This document shows, piece by piece, positions 24,030 through 32,441 of a DNA stretch of 32,616 bases. The stretch is from Paracoccus sp. PAMC 22219 (lineage in GTDB: Bacteria > Pseudomonadota > Alphaproteobacteria > Rhodobacterales > Rhodobacteraceae). The translations under genes and the position numbers were made by a program. Location of the stretch: the NCBI RefSeq assembly GCF_000787695.1, contig NZ_BBPH01000130.1, positions 1 to 32,616 on the forward strand. The letters are read 5' to 3'. The notes below the pieces were generated by a model. It had not been told where the DNA came from and searched no databases. It worked only from the letters and a program-made list of their open reading frames with translations. Each line of letters begins with the position of its first letter. The first letter of the stretch is position 1.

Positions 24030-26228
24030 TCAGAATTCGAACATCTGCCCGTCGCTGCGACCGCCCACGACGCGCAGGGGAACCGGCTCCACCACCGGCA
24101 GCGGGGCCGATGCGCGCATGCGTGCCATCTCCGGCCGGCCGGTGCGGGCGCCGATGCGGAACCCGGCGATCTCGCGGATCAGGTCTTCGGACCGTTGCTG
24201 CAGCGATGCGGCGGCGGCATTGGCCTCTTCGGCCACCGCGGCGTTCTGCTGGGTCACCTGATCCAGCTGGTTCACGCCGGTATTCACCTCGGCCAAACCG
24301 ATCGCCTGTTCGTTCGCGGCAAGCGAGATCGCGGTGATCTGTTCGGACACCTCATGCGCCTTGGACAGGATCTGGCCCAGGCTGTCACCCGTCCGTCCCA
24401 CCAGGGCAGAGCCCGCCTTGACCTGCGACGCGGACTGCGAAATCAGCGACTTGATCTCGCGCGCCGAATCCGAGGCGCGCTGCGCGAGGCCCCGCACCTC
24501 GGAGGCGACCACGGCGAAACCGCGACCCGCCTCTCCGGCGCGGGCGGCCTCGACGCCTGCGTTCAACGCCAGCAGGTTGGTCTGGAACGCGATGTCGTCG
24601 ATCACGCCGATGATGCGCGTGATCTGATCGGACGAAGCCTCTATTCCGCGCATGGCGGTCACGGCGTCGCGCACGACCTCGGCGCTGGCCTGTGCGATGT
24701 CGCGGTTCTGTCGGCTGGCCAGTTCGGCATTTCGCGCGCGTTCGGCGGTGGAATTCACGCTGGCGTTCATCTGGTTCAGGGCCGCGGCGGATTGTTCCAG
24801 CGTCGCTGCCTGCGTCTCGGCCCGGCTGGCCAGATCCTGCGCGGCAGAGGTGATCTCGGTGGCGCCGCCCCGGACCTGGTCGGCGACGTCGGTGATGCGG
24901 TTGATGGTCCCGGTCAGGTTCGACACCACGCTGTTGAACGCCTCTCTCAACCCGTCATAGCCGACCGGGAACGGGTCCGAGGGCGGGTTCGCGATCTGCT
25001 GCGTCAGATCGCCTTGGGCCAGCCGGTCCAGCCCGGCGCCGATGTCGCGCACGACGCGGGACTGCTGGCGGGCCTCGATGTCGCGAGAGGCGGCCGCCTC
25101 GGCCTCGATGCGGCGGGCCTCCTCGGCCACGGTCCGGGCCTCGATCGCGTTCTGTCGAAAGATCGCCAGGGCCGTGGCCAGCTGCGCCAGTTCGTTGCGC
25201 CCATCGGTGCCGCGGATCTCGACGTCCAGATCGCCGCGCGCCAGCCGATTGGTCTGGTCGACCGTCATCGCCAGCCGCCGCCCCAGATCACGAGAGATCC
25301 ATGCCGCGATGATCGCCCCCAGTAGGATCGTCAGCGCCACACCCGTCAGCAGAGAGGTCACCGTGGCATCCATCACCGCCGACGCCTCGGTCTCCAGCCG
25401 CTCCAGGTTGGACACGGCGTCCGTGCGGACCCGTTCGACTGCATCCAGCACCTCGATCTCGGTCAGCGACAGCGTCGCCAACGCGTCGCGCGTGACCAGT
25501 TCCAAGGTGCGACTCTGTTCGGCCAGGGTCCAGTATTCGTCGATCCCCGCCAGCGTACCGACCAACAGCGCGCGCGCATCATCGCCCATCACGCGCGGTT
25601 GCAGGCCGGTCAGCGCCTGCCGCGACGACTGGAACGGCGCCGTCGCATCGTCGAAATCCGAGACGGGCGCGCCTTCCAGAAAGCGGTCGATGCGGACGCG
25701 GGCCACCAGGAATTCGTTGGCGGCTTGCAAGGCGGCATAGGCTGCATCGCGGTCGCCCCGCTGCTGATACAATGCCTGCAGCTGTTCCATGTTGCGACGA
25801 TGGGTGATGCCCAGTTGACGCATCTGCGCGGTCATCGCCGACAGCGACTGAAAATCGCCAAACAGCTCCTCCGCCTCGGTGGCGTGGCGATCCTTCAGCG
25901 CGACCAAGGCCGCGGCATGCGGGCTGCCCAAGGCCTGAGCCTCGTCGGCCAGCGTCATGACGCGGGTCATGTCGTCCCGGACCCGCTGGCGATCTTCGTC
26001 CGAGGCCGAGACCATGAAGTCGTCCAGCGCAAGTCCGGCCTGCGCCACCCCGAAATTGATGTCCGCCGCCGTCAGGGCCATCACTTCGGCATCATGGGCC
26101 TGGGCATCAATGGCCTTCAGACGGTCCATCCTGTTCCAGGTAAAGCCGGCAAGCACCGCCAGCATCAGCAGGATCAGGCCAAAGCCTGCCGCGATGCGGG
26201 TTGCGATGCGGGTGTTCTTCATCATCAT
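24030..26228 (-). CDS. Methyl-accepting chemotaxis protein (membrane)
   Basis: Receptor of 732 aa. Transmembrane helix 1 lies at residues 12-31, a helical periplasmic sensor domain of about 255 residues follows (helical-bundle type, rich in E/Q/A), and transmembrane helix 2 lies at 289-311. A HAMP domain (about 311-365) is followed by a second HAMP-like linker near [17 protein letters not shown]. The MCP signalling domain carries the tip segment [37 protein letters not shown] sequence. The tail is proline-rich and ends [10 protein letters not shown], with no clear CheR/CheB tether pentapeptide. The ATG at 26228 has CGGAG six bases upstream; the start at 26270 lacks one. It is 90 bases downstream of cheD and probably in the same unit. 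The ligand is unknown. Confidence 0.92.
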   Translation of the reverse strand: MMMKNTRIATRIAAGFGLILLMLAVLAGFTWNRMDRLKAIDAQAHDAEVMALTAADINFGVAQAGLALDDFMVSASDEDRQRVRDDMTRVMTLADEAQALGSPHAAALVALKDRHATEAEELFGDFQSLSAMTAQMRQLGITHRRNMEQLQALYQQRGDRDAAYAALQAANEFLVARVRIDRFLEGAPVSDFDDATAPFQSSRQALTGLQPRVMGDDARALLVGTLAGIDEYWTLAEQSRTLELVTRDALATLSLTEIEVLDAVERVRTDAVSNLERLETEASAVMDATVTSLLTGVALTILLGAIIAAWISRDLGRRLAMTVDQTNRLARGDLDVEIRGTDGRNELAQLATALAIFRQNAIEARTVAEEARRIEAEAAASRDIEARQQSRVVRDIGAGLDRLAQGDLTQQIANPPSDPFPVGYDGLREAFNSVVSNLTGTINRITDVADQVRGGATEITSAAQDLASRAETQAATLEQSAAALNQMNASVNSTAERARNAELASRQNRDIAQASAEVVRDAVTAMRGIEASSDQITRIIGVIDDIAFQTNLLALNAGVEAARAGEAGRGFAVVASEVRGLAQRASDSAREIKSLISQSASQVKAGSALVGRTGDSLGQILSKAHEVSEQITAISLAANEQAIGLAEVNTGVNQLDQVTQQNAAVAEEANAAAASLQQRSEDLIREIAGFRIGARTGRPEMARMRASAPLPVVEPVPLRVVGGRSDGQMFEF

Positions 26229-26318
26229 GTCGTTCTCCGGAACGGGGACTGCGGGGCGCCGCTGGGGCACATCGCTGGTCGGTGTGTCAGTGGGGCTGCC
26301 AGGGTCGGCCGATGGGGA

Positions 26319-26840
26319 TCAGAACAGTTCGACATCGCCCCCACGCTGCGGCATCGGCAGTTCGCGCGCGGGCGCCCGTGCCTCGCCCAGCAGATGCAGC
26401 TGCACCCGCCCGATGACGGGCCAGAAACGGATGCGCCGCGCCTGCGTGCCGCAGAGGTCGCTGGCGATCAGCGGAATGCCCTCGTCCTGCAGGAAGCGGC
26501 GGGCGGCGTCGGCGTTTCGCTGGCCGATGTCGGGCAGGCCGGCCATCATCCGTGCCCCCCCGAACAGTTTGGCGCGCAGGCGGCTTCGGGCGGCGCCACG
26601 GCGCATCAGGCCGTTCACCAGAACCTCCATCGCGGCGGCGGCATAGCGGATGTCGGGACCGCCCGGCCCCGCATCCGGCAGCAGAAAGTGATTCAACCCG
26701 CCGATGCCCCGGTCAGCATCCATGATGCAGGCCGAGACGCAGGACCCCAGGACGGTGGTCAGGATCTCGTCCGGGTCGTCGCTGATGGCATGTTCGCCCT
26801 GGACGACATGAATGACGCGCGTCGTGGCATCGCGGATCAT
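26319..26840 (-). CDS. cheD: Chemoreceptor glutamine deamidase CheD
   Basis: Protein of 173 aa that deamidates specific glutamines of chemoreceptors and, in some bacteria, binds CheC. The catalytic residues known for the family align to Thr28, Cys34 (LTTVLGSCVSACIMD) and His51 (GGLNHFLLPD). Other conserved segments are RYAAAAMEVLVNGLMRRGA, LRAKLFGGARMM and GQRNADAARRFLQDEGI. The start ATG overlaps the cheB stop (ATGA). The order cheB-cheD-mcp on this strand suggests that receptor modification enzymes and receptor are made together. Confidence 0.93.
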   Translation of the reverse strand: MIRDATTRVIHVVQGEHAISDDPDEILTTVLGSCVSACIMDADRGIGGLNHFLLPDAGPGGPDIRYAAAAMEVLVNGLMRRGAARSRLRAKLFGGARMMAGLPDIGQRNADAARRFLQDEGIPLIASDLCGTQARRIRFWPVIGRVQLHLLGEARAPARELPMPQRGGDVELF

Positions 26841-27811
26841 GACAGCCTCCGCATGCGGGCAGGCTCTCGGGTCAGCAACGCAGGTCCGATGCGCGACAGG
26901 GGCAGCACGTCGACCGCGCCGCCCATCTCGACCGCGACACGGGGCATGCCCCAGACAACGGCTGTCGCCCGGTCCTGCGCGATCGTGTGCGCCCCCGCGC
27001 GGCGCAGCGCGCACAGGCCCTGCGCGCCATCCGCGCCCATTCCCGTCAGCAGCGCCGCACGCACGTCCAGACGGTCGGCAATCGCCGCCCCATCCGAAAA
27101 CAGCACGTCGACGGACGGGCGGTGCCCCGAAACGGGCGCGGTCGCGGACAGGCGGGCACGCGGCCCGCCCCGCAGGGCCACGCCCAGATGGCGGTCGGGC
27201 GCGGCCGCCAGATAGACGACGCCGCGCCGCAGGGGCATGTTGTCCTCGGCCGCGACGACCTGCGGCGTCAGCAGCTGGTCCAGGCGACGGATCAGGCCGT
27301 CGGCAAAGCCGGGGCGGATATGCTGCACGATCATGGTTGGCGGGCAATCGGCGCGAAACGACGCCAGCACGGCCTCCAGTGCGGTGATGCCGCCGGTCGA
27401 GGCGCCTAGCAGGATCAGCCCACCTGCCGCATCTGTCCCGCCGGGAGCAGGGTCGATCGCGCGGACCGCGGCGGGCCGGGCGGGCTGCAGGCCGCCGAAC
27501 AGGCGTGCCAGCATCTCTTCCGGGCCGGACAGCACCGGATAGCCCCCCGCCGGCATGCGCATCTGACCATAGATGACCACGCCCGCATCGATCATCGTCA
27601 GGATGTCGGCCAGCGCATCGAACTCGATCGATTCGGCAAATTCGGCGGCCACGGCGACGCGCCGTGGCAGATGCGATTCGATCAGCACATAGGCCTCGCC
27701 GGGCGTGGTCGCGCCAAGCACGGTCACGCCGACCTGCTCCTCGCATCGGCGCAACAGGGCGGTCAGGCGGGCGGGGTTGGGGTCAACGATCAGCAGGACC
27801 GGGTTCGACAC
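26837..27811 (-). CDS. cheB: Chemotaxis methylesterase CheB with degenerate receiver domain
   Basis: Protein of 324 aa. The C-terminal methylesterase domain is intact, with the catalytic triad in GASTGGITAL (Ser138), VQHIRPGF (His164) and TGMGADGAQGL (Asp261). It demethylates or deamidates chemoreceptors. The N-terminal receiver-like domain (residues 3-110) looks degenerate: LLIVDPNPARL keeps one of the paired acidic residues, and the strand that should carry the phospho-acceptor Asp reads RVAVAAEF, with alanines (residues 51-58). Phosphorylation by CheA therefore seems impossible by the usual route. GTG at 27811 is chosen because AGGAG lies 7 bases upstream; the longer frame to 27880 has no ribosome-binding site. 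It heads the cheB-cheD-mcp run, divergent from the main che operon. Confidence 0.9.
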   Translation of the reverse strand: MSNPVLLIVDPNPARLTALLRRCEEQVGVTVLGATTPGEAYVLIESHLPRRVAVAAEFAESIEFDALADILTMIDAGVVIYGQMRMPAGGYPVLSGPEEMLARLFGGLQPARPAAVRAIDPAPGGTDAAGGLILLGASTGGITALEAVLASFRADCPPTMIVQHIRPGFADGLIRRLDQLLTPQVVAAEDNMPLRRGVVYLAAAPDRHLGVALRGGPRARLSATAPVSGHRPSVDVLFSDGAAIADRLDVRAALLTGMGADGAQGLCALRRAGAHTIAQDRATAVVWGMPRVAVEMGGAVDVLPLSRIGPALLTREPARMRRLS

Positions 27812-27973
27812 AGGCACACTCCTGGATTGGTCAGGGGACCATCGCCCGGAAAGATTAAAATATCGTTTCGCCTGAAACACTTGTGCGGTCTGAAATTAAT
27901 CGGCGGCGGCAATGTTTCCTTAACCCCTGGCTGTTAGCGATGGGGATGCCGACGACAATACGAGGTAGTTGAG

Positions 27974-28249
27974 ATGCACGCCCTGCCCCTGCCCGAGACG
28001 TTCGACCGCAAGGCCGTCTCTGCCTTTGCCCGAACCCTGCTGGACCACCGGGGTGCCGATGCGGTCCTGGATGCGTCCGGGGTGGCGCGCATGGGAACCC
28101 TTGCGGTCGAACTGCTGATCGCGGCGCGCAAGCAATGGCAGGCCGATGGCAAGACGCTGTCGATCCGCGATGCCTCGGACCCGTTTCTGACCACGATCCA
28201 GGCTGTCGGCGCCTCGGTCCAGCTTCTTCAAACCGGGGGACCCGCATGA
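27974..28249 (+). CDS. STAS-domain protein heading the che operon
   Basis: Single-domain protein of 91 aa. The pattern of a beta strand ADAVLDASGVARMG and helix TLAVELLIAARKQW is that of STAS (anti-sigma-factor-antagonist-like) domains, with Thr42 at the position of the phosphorylatable Ser/Thr of SpoIIAA. STAS proteins of this size occur in alphaproteobacterial chemotaxis operons, with poorly known roles. GAGG lies 8 bases before the ATG, and its stop overlaps the cheY start (ATGA). No anti-sigma kinase (RsbW-type) is in the window. A TTCCTTAAC element lies 49 bases upstream. Confidence 0.82.
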   Translation: MHALPLPETFDRKAVSAFARTLLDHRGADAVLDASGVARMGTLAVELLIAARKQWQADGKTLSIRDASDPFLTTIQAVGASVQLLQTGGPA

Positions 28250-28614
28250 CGACCCGTATCCTGGCGGTCGATGATTCGCCGACAATCCGCGCGTTGGTGT
28301 CCAAGGCCCTTCGCAATGCGGGCTTTGACGTGTTCCTGGCCGTGGACGGCGTGGACGGCGTCGGCGCGCTGAGCGAGGCCGATCCGCACCTGATCATCAC
28401 CGACATCAACATGCCGCGCATGGACGGATTCGGCCTGATCGAGAACGTCCGTGCCACCGGCACCTATGCCGACGTGCCCATCCTGGTCCTGACCACCGAA
28501 AGCGGCGCCGACCTCAAGGCGCGCGCCCGCAGCGCAGGGGCCACAGGGTGGATCGTGAAACCCTTCGAGGACGAGCGTCTGATCGCCGTCATCGACAAGG
28601 TCCTGGGGCGCTGA
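28246..28614 (+). CDS. cheY: Chemotaxis response regulator CheY (first copy)
   Basis: Single receiver domain, 122 aa. It has the acidic pair in AVDDSPTIR (Asp9, Asp10), the phospho-acceptor Asp53 (ITDINMPRMDG), the conserved Thr83 (LTTES) and Lys105 (VKPFEDE). No output domain, so it is either the motor-binding CheY or a phosphate sink. It overlaps the STAS gene and precedes cheA by 2 bases. Confidence 0.93.
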   Translation: MTTRILAVDDSPTIRALVSKALRNAGFDVFLAVDGVDGVGALSEADPHLIITDINMPRMDGFGLIENVRATGTYADVPILVLTTESGADLKARARSAGATGWIVKPFEDERLIAVIDKVLGR

Positions 28615-28616
28615 CG

Positions 28617-30698
28617 ATGGCCGACATGGATGAATTCCGCGACATGTTCTTCGTCGAGTGCGACGAGCTGCTGGAGGTGCTGGCCACCGGCCTGCGCCAG
28701 ATCGAACAGCCCGGCTTCGACGTGGAAACGGTGCATGCCGTGTTCCGCGCGGTGCATTCGGTCAAGGGGGGCGCTGCCGCCTTCGGGTTGACCACGCTGG
28801 TGACCTTTGCCCACCGGTTCGAAACGGTCTTAGACTTGGTGCGGTCCGACCGGCTGGACGTGACGCCGCAGATCATGGCGCTGCTGCACCGCTGTTCGGA
28901 CTGCCTGACGGATCTGGTGGGGACGGCGCGGTCCGGTCGAGAAACAGACCAGACCCAGGTCGAGGGGCTGATGACCGAACTGGCCGCCCTGATCGACACC
29001 GACACCCCCGAAGAAACCGCATTCGAGTTCACGCCGATCTCGCTGGATTTCGACACGCCGCTGTCCTTCGATCCGATCCCGCCGCCGGCTGCCGGCCTGC
29101 TGGTCCAGATGACGCCCACGTTCCAGTTGTACCGCTCGGGCAACGATCCGCTGGCTTTGCTGAACGCCTTGCGCAAGCTGGGCGAGGCGGATGTCCATCT
29201 GGATTGCGATGCGGTCGCCCTGTTGGAGGACTGGTCGCCGGAACAGCCCGGGCTGTCCTGGCAGGTCCGGTTGTCCGGCACCGCGACGCAGCCGGACGTG
29301 ATGTCGGTGTTCGAGTTCGTCGAGGATTGCTGCGCGCTGTCGATCCGTCCGCTGACCGTCGACGACCTGCCCCCGCCTGCCGCCGAACCCGTCGCCGTGC
29401 TTGCGGACGTCGCCCCCGTGGCCGAGGTGGTCCGCGAGACCCCCAGTGCCGCACCGCCGCGTGCGGTACAGCAGGCCGACAACCCCCAGGCGGCGCCCAC
29501 CATCCGTGTGGCGCTGGACCGGGTCGATCGCCTGATGAACATGATCGGGGAACTGGTCATCAAGGAGGCGATGCTGTCCCAGGTGATCCAGACCGCAGGG
29601 CTGCACGAACAGCCCGACGTCATCGCCGGTCTGGACGCGATCCGCCAGTTGGCCAGCGACATCCAGGAAAGCGTGATGGCCATCCGCGCGCAGCCGCTGA
29701 AGCTGGTGTTCCAGCGCATGCACCGCATCCTGCGCGAGGCGGCCGATGCCACCGGCAAGCCCGTCCGCATGATCACCATTGGCGAGCAGACCGAGGTCGA
29801 CAAGACCATGATCGAACGCCTGGTCGAGCCGCTGACCCACATGATCCGCAACTCGGTCGATCACGGGCTGGAGGACAGCGTGACCCGCCAGCGCCGCGGC
29901 AAGCCGCAGGAGGGTACGATCACCCTGTCGGCCGCCCACCGGTCCGGTCGCGTCCAGATCGAGGTGTCGGACGATGGCGGCGGCATCAACCGCGCCAAGG
30001 TCCGCCAGATCGCCGAGGATCGCGGCCTGGTCGCCCCCGGCGCCAACCTGTCGCCCGCCGAGATCGACCAGCTGCTGTTCCTCCCCGGTTTCTCCTCCAA
30101 GGACGAGGTCTCGGCCCTGTCCGGGCGCGGCGTCGGACTGGACGTGGTGCGCCGAGAGATCATGGGTCTGGGCGGCCGCGTGATGATCCAGTCGACCGAG
30201 GGTCAGGGCACGACCTTCTCGATCGCGCTTCCGCTGACGCTGGCGGTGGTCGAGGGGATGCTGATCCAGCTGGGCGACCAGACGATGGTGCTGCCGATCA
30301 CCGCGGTCCAGGAAACCCTGCGTCCCGAAAGCACGATGCTGCACGGGGTGGGCCACGGGTCGCAGCTGCTTTCCAACCGCGGAGAGCTGATCCCCATCAT
30401 CGACCTGTGCACCAGCTTCGGCGTGACCCAGCCCGCGGGCGGTCCCGATACCGGCGTGCTGATCGTGGTCGAAACGGACAGCCGCAAGCGCGCGGCCTTC
30501 CGGGTCGATGCGATCTTCGATCAGCGCCAGGTGGTGATCAAAAGCCTGGAACAGAACTATGGCCGCGTGCCGGGCGTGTCGGCCGCCACGATCCTGGGCG
30601 ACGGAAAGATCGCCCTGATCATCGACCCCGAAGAAATCCTTCTTTCCATGTCCAACGACCAGGGCCGCCGGATGGCCGCCATGGCATCGAACGGGTGA
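28617..30698 (+). CDS. cheA: Chemotaxis histidine kinase CheA
   Basis: Kinase of 693 aa with the standard P1-P5 layout. The P1 HPt domain carries the phosphorylatable His47 in RAVHSVKGGAAAFG. A P2-like region (about 165-260) is followed by a proline/alanine-rich linker. The P3 dimerisation segment starts at RVALDRVDRLMNMIGEL, followed by the P4 ATPase with the N-box HMIRNSVDHGLE, G1 SDDGGGIN and G2 GRGVGLDVVRREIMGLGG, and the CheW-like P5 domain (ends ALIIDPEEILLSM). It takes receptor signals through CheW and phosphorylates CheY. The ATG is 2 bases after the cheY stop; an in-frame upstream frame to 28548 is not used. CheW follows after 3 bases. Confidence 0.95.
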   Translation: MADMDEFRDMFFVECDELLEVLATGLRQIEQPGFDVETVHAVFRAVHSVKGGAAAFGLTTLVTFAHRFETVLDLVRSDRLDVTPQIMALLHRCSDCLTDLVGTARSGRETDQTQVEGLMTELAALIDTDTPEETAFEFTPISLDFDTPLSFDPIPPPAAGLLVQMTPTFQLYRSGNDPLALLNALRKLGEADVHLDCDAVALLEDWSPEQPGLSWQVRLSGTATQPDVMSVFEFVEDCCALSIRPLTVDDLPPPAAEPVAVLADVAPVAEVVRETPSAAPPRAVQQADNPQAAPTIRVALDRVDRLMNMIGELVIKEAMLSQVIQTAGLHEQPDVIAGLDAIRQLASDIQESVMAIRAQPLKLVFQRMHRILREAADATGKPVRMITIGEQTEVDKTMIERLVEPLTHMIRNSVDHGLEDSVTRQRRGKPQEGTITLSAAHRSGRVQIEVSDDGGGINRAKVRQIAEDRGLVAPGANLSPAEIDQLLFLPGFSSKDEVSALSGRGVGLDVVRREIMGLGGRVMIQSTEGQGTTFSIALPLTLAVVEGMLIQLGDQTMVLPITAVQETLRPESTMLHGVGHGSQLLSNRGELIPIIDLCTSFGVTQPAGGPDTGVLIVVETDSRKRAAFRVDAIFDQRQVVIKSLEQNYGRVPGVSAATILGDGKIALIIDPEEILLSMSNDQGRRMAAMASNG

Positions 30699-30701
30699 CG
30701 C

Positions 30702-31172
30702 ATGCTGCAATCCATCTCGCATAATTCCGTCGGCAAAAGCGACGTCGTGGCCTTCAAGCTGGCCGATCAGGACTTCTGCATCGACATCGGGCTGGTCCGC
30801 GAAATCCGCGGCTGGACGCCCACGACGATGCTGCCCCACGCGCCCGATTACGTCAAAGGCGTGATCAACCTGCGCGGGTCGGTGGTCACCGTGGTCGACC
30901 TGTCGGCGCGGTTGGGCTTTGGCGCGGCGACGCCGTCGCACCGTCACGTCGTCATCATCGCCATGCATGCCGGGCGCATCGTGGGCCTGCTGGCGGACCT
31001 GGTGTCCGACATCCTGCCCATCAACGACGACCACATCCAGGCGGTGCCCGACATCGCCTCGAACCCGGCGCGCGAATTCATCGTCGGCATGATCACGCTG
31101 GAGGACGGCCGCATCCTGCGCAAGATCGACCTGGCGCAGCTGCTGCCCGCGGCCCACGGGGTCGACGCGTGA
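30702..31172 (+). CDS. cheW: Chemotaxis coupling protein CheW
   Basis: Scaffold protein of 156 aa linking receptors to CheA. Typical CheW features are the first subdomain FKLADQDFCIDIGLVREIRG, the signature PHAPDYVKGVINLRGSVVTVVDL near residues 45-67, the segment VGLLADLVSDIL, and the C-terminal strand ILRKIDLAQLLP. It starts 3 bases after the cheA stop, and its stop overlaps the cheR GTG start (GTGA). Confidence 0.94.
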   Translation: MLQSISHNSVGKSDVVAFKLADQDFCIDIGLVREIRGWTPTTMLPHAPDYVKGVINLRGSVVTVVDLSARLGFGAATPSHRHVVIIAMHAGRIVGLLADLVSDILPINDDHIQAVPDIASNPAREFIVGMITLEDGRILRKIDLAQLLPAAHGVDA

Positions 31173-32041
31173 GAACGGCGCCCCTTGCGGCACCCGCCCC
31201 CGCGGGGCCGGTCCTGACCGATGGCCAGTTCCGCAAGATCGCCGCGATCGTGCATCAGGACAGCGGCATCATCCTGTCGGAATCCAAGCGCAGCCTGCTG
31301 ATGGCCCGCCTGAACCGGCGGTTGCGGGTCTTGGCTCTGTCCGACTACGGCGCCTATTGCGACCGGCTGGAGGGTGCGGATGGCCCGCAGGAACGCCGCC
31401 ACCTGCTGTCGGCCATCACCACCAACGTCACCGCGTTCTTTCGCGAGGGCCACCATTTCCAGGCCCTGGCGCAGGAGGTTCTGCCCCCCCTGATCGCGCA
31501 GGCCCGCGCGGGGCGGCGCCTGCGGCTGTGGTCGGCGGCGTCGTCCTCCGGAGAGGAGCCCTATTCCATGGCGGTGACGCTGCTGGATGCCTTTCCCGAC
31601 GCAGCGCAGCATGACGTGCTGATCCTGGCCACCGACATCGACCCCGAGATGGTGGACCGCGCCCAGCACGGCCGGTTTGCCGCCGAGGCGCTGGCCCCGG
31701 TCCCGCCTGCGCAGGTCAAGCGGTACTTCCAGCCCCATGCCGCAGGCTTCGAGGCCAAGCCCGAAGTCAGGCGCATCATGCGCTTTGGCGAGTTGAACCT
31801 GCATGATGACTGGCCGTTCTCCGGCAAGTTCGACGCGATCTTCTGCCGGAACACGGCGATCTATTTCGACAGCACAGCGCGACAGCGCTTGTGGCTGCGC
31901 TTTGGCGGCGCGCTGAACGACGGCGGCGCGCTGTTCATCGGCCATTCGGAACGCCTGGACGGCCCGGCTGCGGGCCTGTTCGCGGCGACAGGCACCACCC
32001 AATACCGGCGCAATGCGACGCCGGCCTCTGCCAGGACGTGA
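31169..32041 (+). CDS. cheR: Chemoreceptor glutamate methyltransferase CheR
   Basis: Protein of 290 aa. The N-terminal helical domain (about 20-90) contains the TTNVTAFFREGHHF motif. The SAM-binding Rossmann domain has LWSAASSSGEEPYSMA (about residues 120-135; family consensus WSAGCSTGEEPYS), LATDIDPEMVDRAQ, and FCRNTAIYFD at the motif usually FCRNVMIYF. The beta subdomain is present. It methylates receptor glutamates during adaptation. GTG is the only start near the domain and overlaps the cheW stop. Its partner eraser CheB is on the other strand. Confidence 0.93.
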   Translation: MRTAPLAAPAPAGPVLTDGQFRKIAAIVHQDSGIILSESKRSLLMARLNRRLRVLALSDYGAYCDRLEGADGPQERRHLLSAITTNVTAFFREGHHFQALAQEVLPPLIAQARAGRRLRLWSAASSSGEEPYSMAVTLLDAFPDAAQHDVLILATDIDPEMVDRAQHGRFAAEALAPVPPAQVKRYFQPHAAGFEAKPEVRRIMRFGELNLHDDWPFSGKFDAIFCRNTAIYFDSTARQRLWLRFGGALNDGGALFIGHSERLDGPAAGLFAATGTTQYRRNATPASART

Positions 32042-32051
32042 AAGGGACAAC

Positions 32052-32441
32052 ATGGCACTGAAATCGAACCTTCATGTGATGGTGGTGGACGACATGACCA
32101 TCAGCCGCTCGCTGATCGAACAGGCGCTGGACTGGGCTGGCCTGGTCAACGTCCAGTACGAGGCGAACGGAGAGACCGCGTTCCGCAGGCTTGCGGCGGC
32201 ACCGGTACATCTGGTCATCTCGGACTACAACATGCCCGGCATGGACGGACTGGCCCTGCTGGAGGCCCTGCGCCAGAACCCCAGCACGCAGCGCATCGGC
32301 TTCATCCTGATCACCGGCACCGCCACGCGCGAGATGATCGAACGGGGGCAGCGGGCGGGCATGAACAACTTCATCGCCAAGCCCTTCACCAAGGAGGCGT
32401 TGCTGCGCTGCGTCGAATCGGTGACGGGCAAGCTGCAATGA
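32052..32441 (+). CDS. cheY: Chemotaxis response regulator CheY (second copy)
   Basis: Single receiver domain of 129 aa. It has the acidic pair in VVDDMTISR (Asp13, Asp14), the phospho-acceptor Asp58 (ISDYNMPGMDG), Thr88 (LITGTAT) and Lys110 (IAKPFTKE). It is distinct in sequence from the first CheY. Two CheY proteins in one cluster, with no CheZ visible, fits the phosphate-sink mode known from Sinorhizobium and Rhodobacter, but which one binds the motor is not decidable here. AAAGGGA lies 5 bases before the ATG. Its stop overlaps the next gene's ATG (ATGA). Confidence 0.92.
   Translation: MALKSNLHVMVVDDMTISRSLIEQALDWAGLVNVQYEANGETAFRRLAAAPVHLVISDYNMPGMDGLALLEALRQNPSTQRIGFILITGTATREMIERGQRAGMNNFIAKPFTKEALLRCVESVTGKLQ

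Noticed and set aside
28830..31193. Minus-strand open frame (787 codons) opposite cheA and cheW
   Set aside because: A mirror frame caused by high GC at third positions; its translation is His/Arg/Gln-rich and unrelated to any family, while the plus strand encodes well-conserved CheA and CheW.
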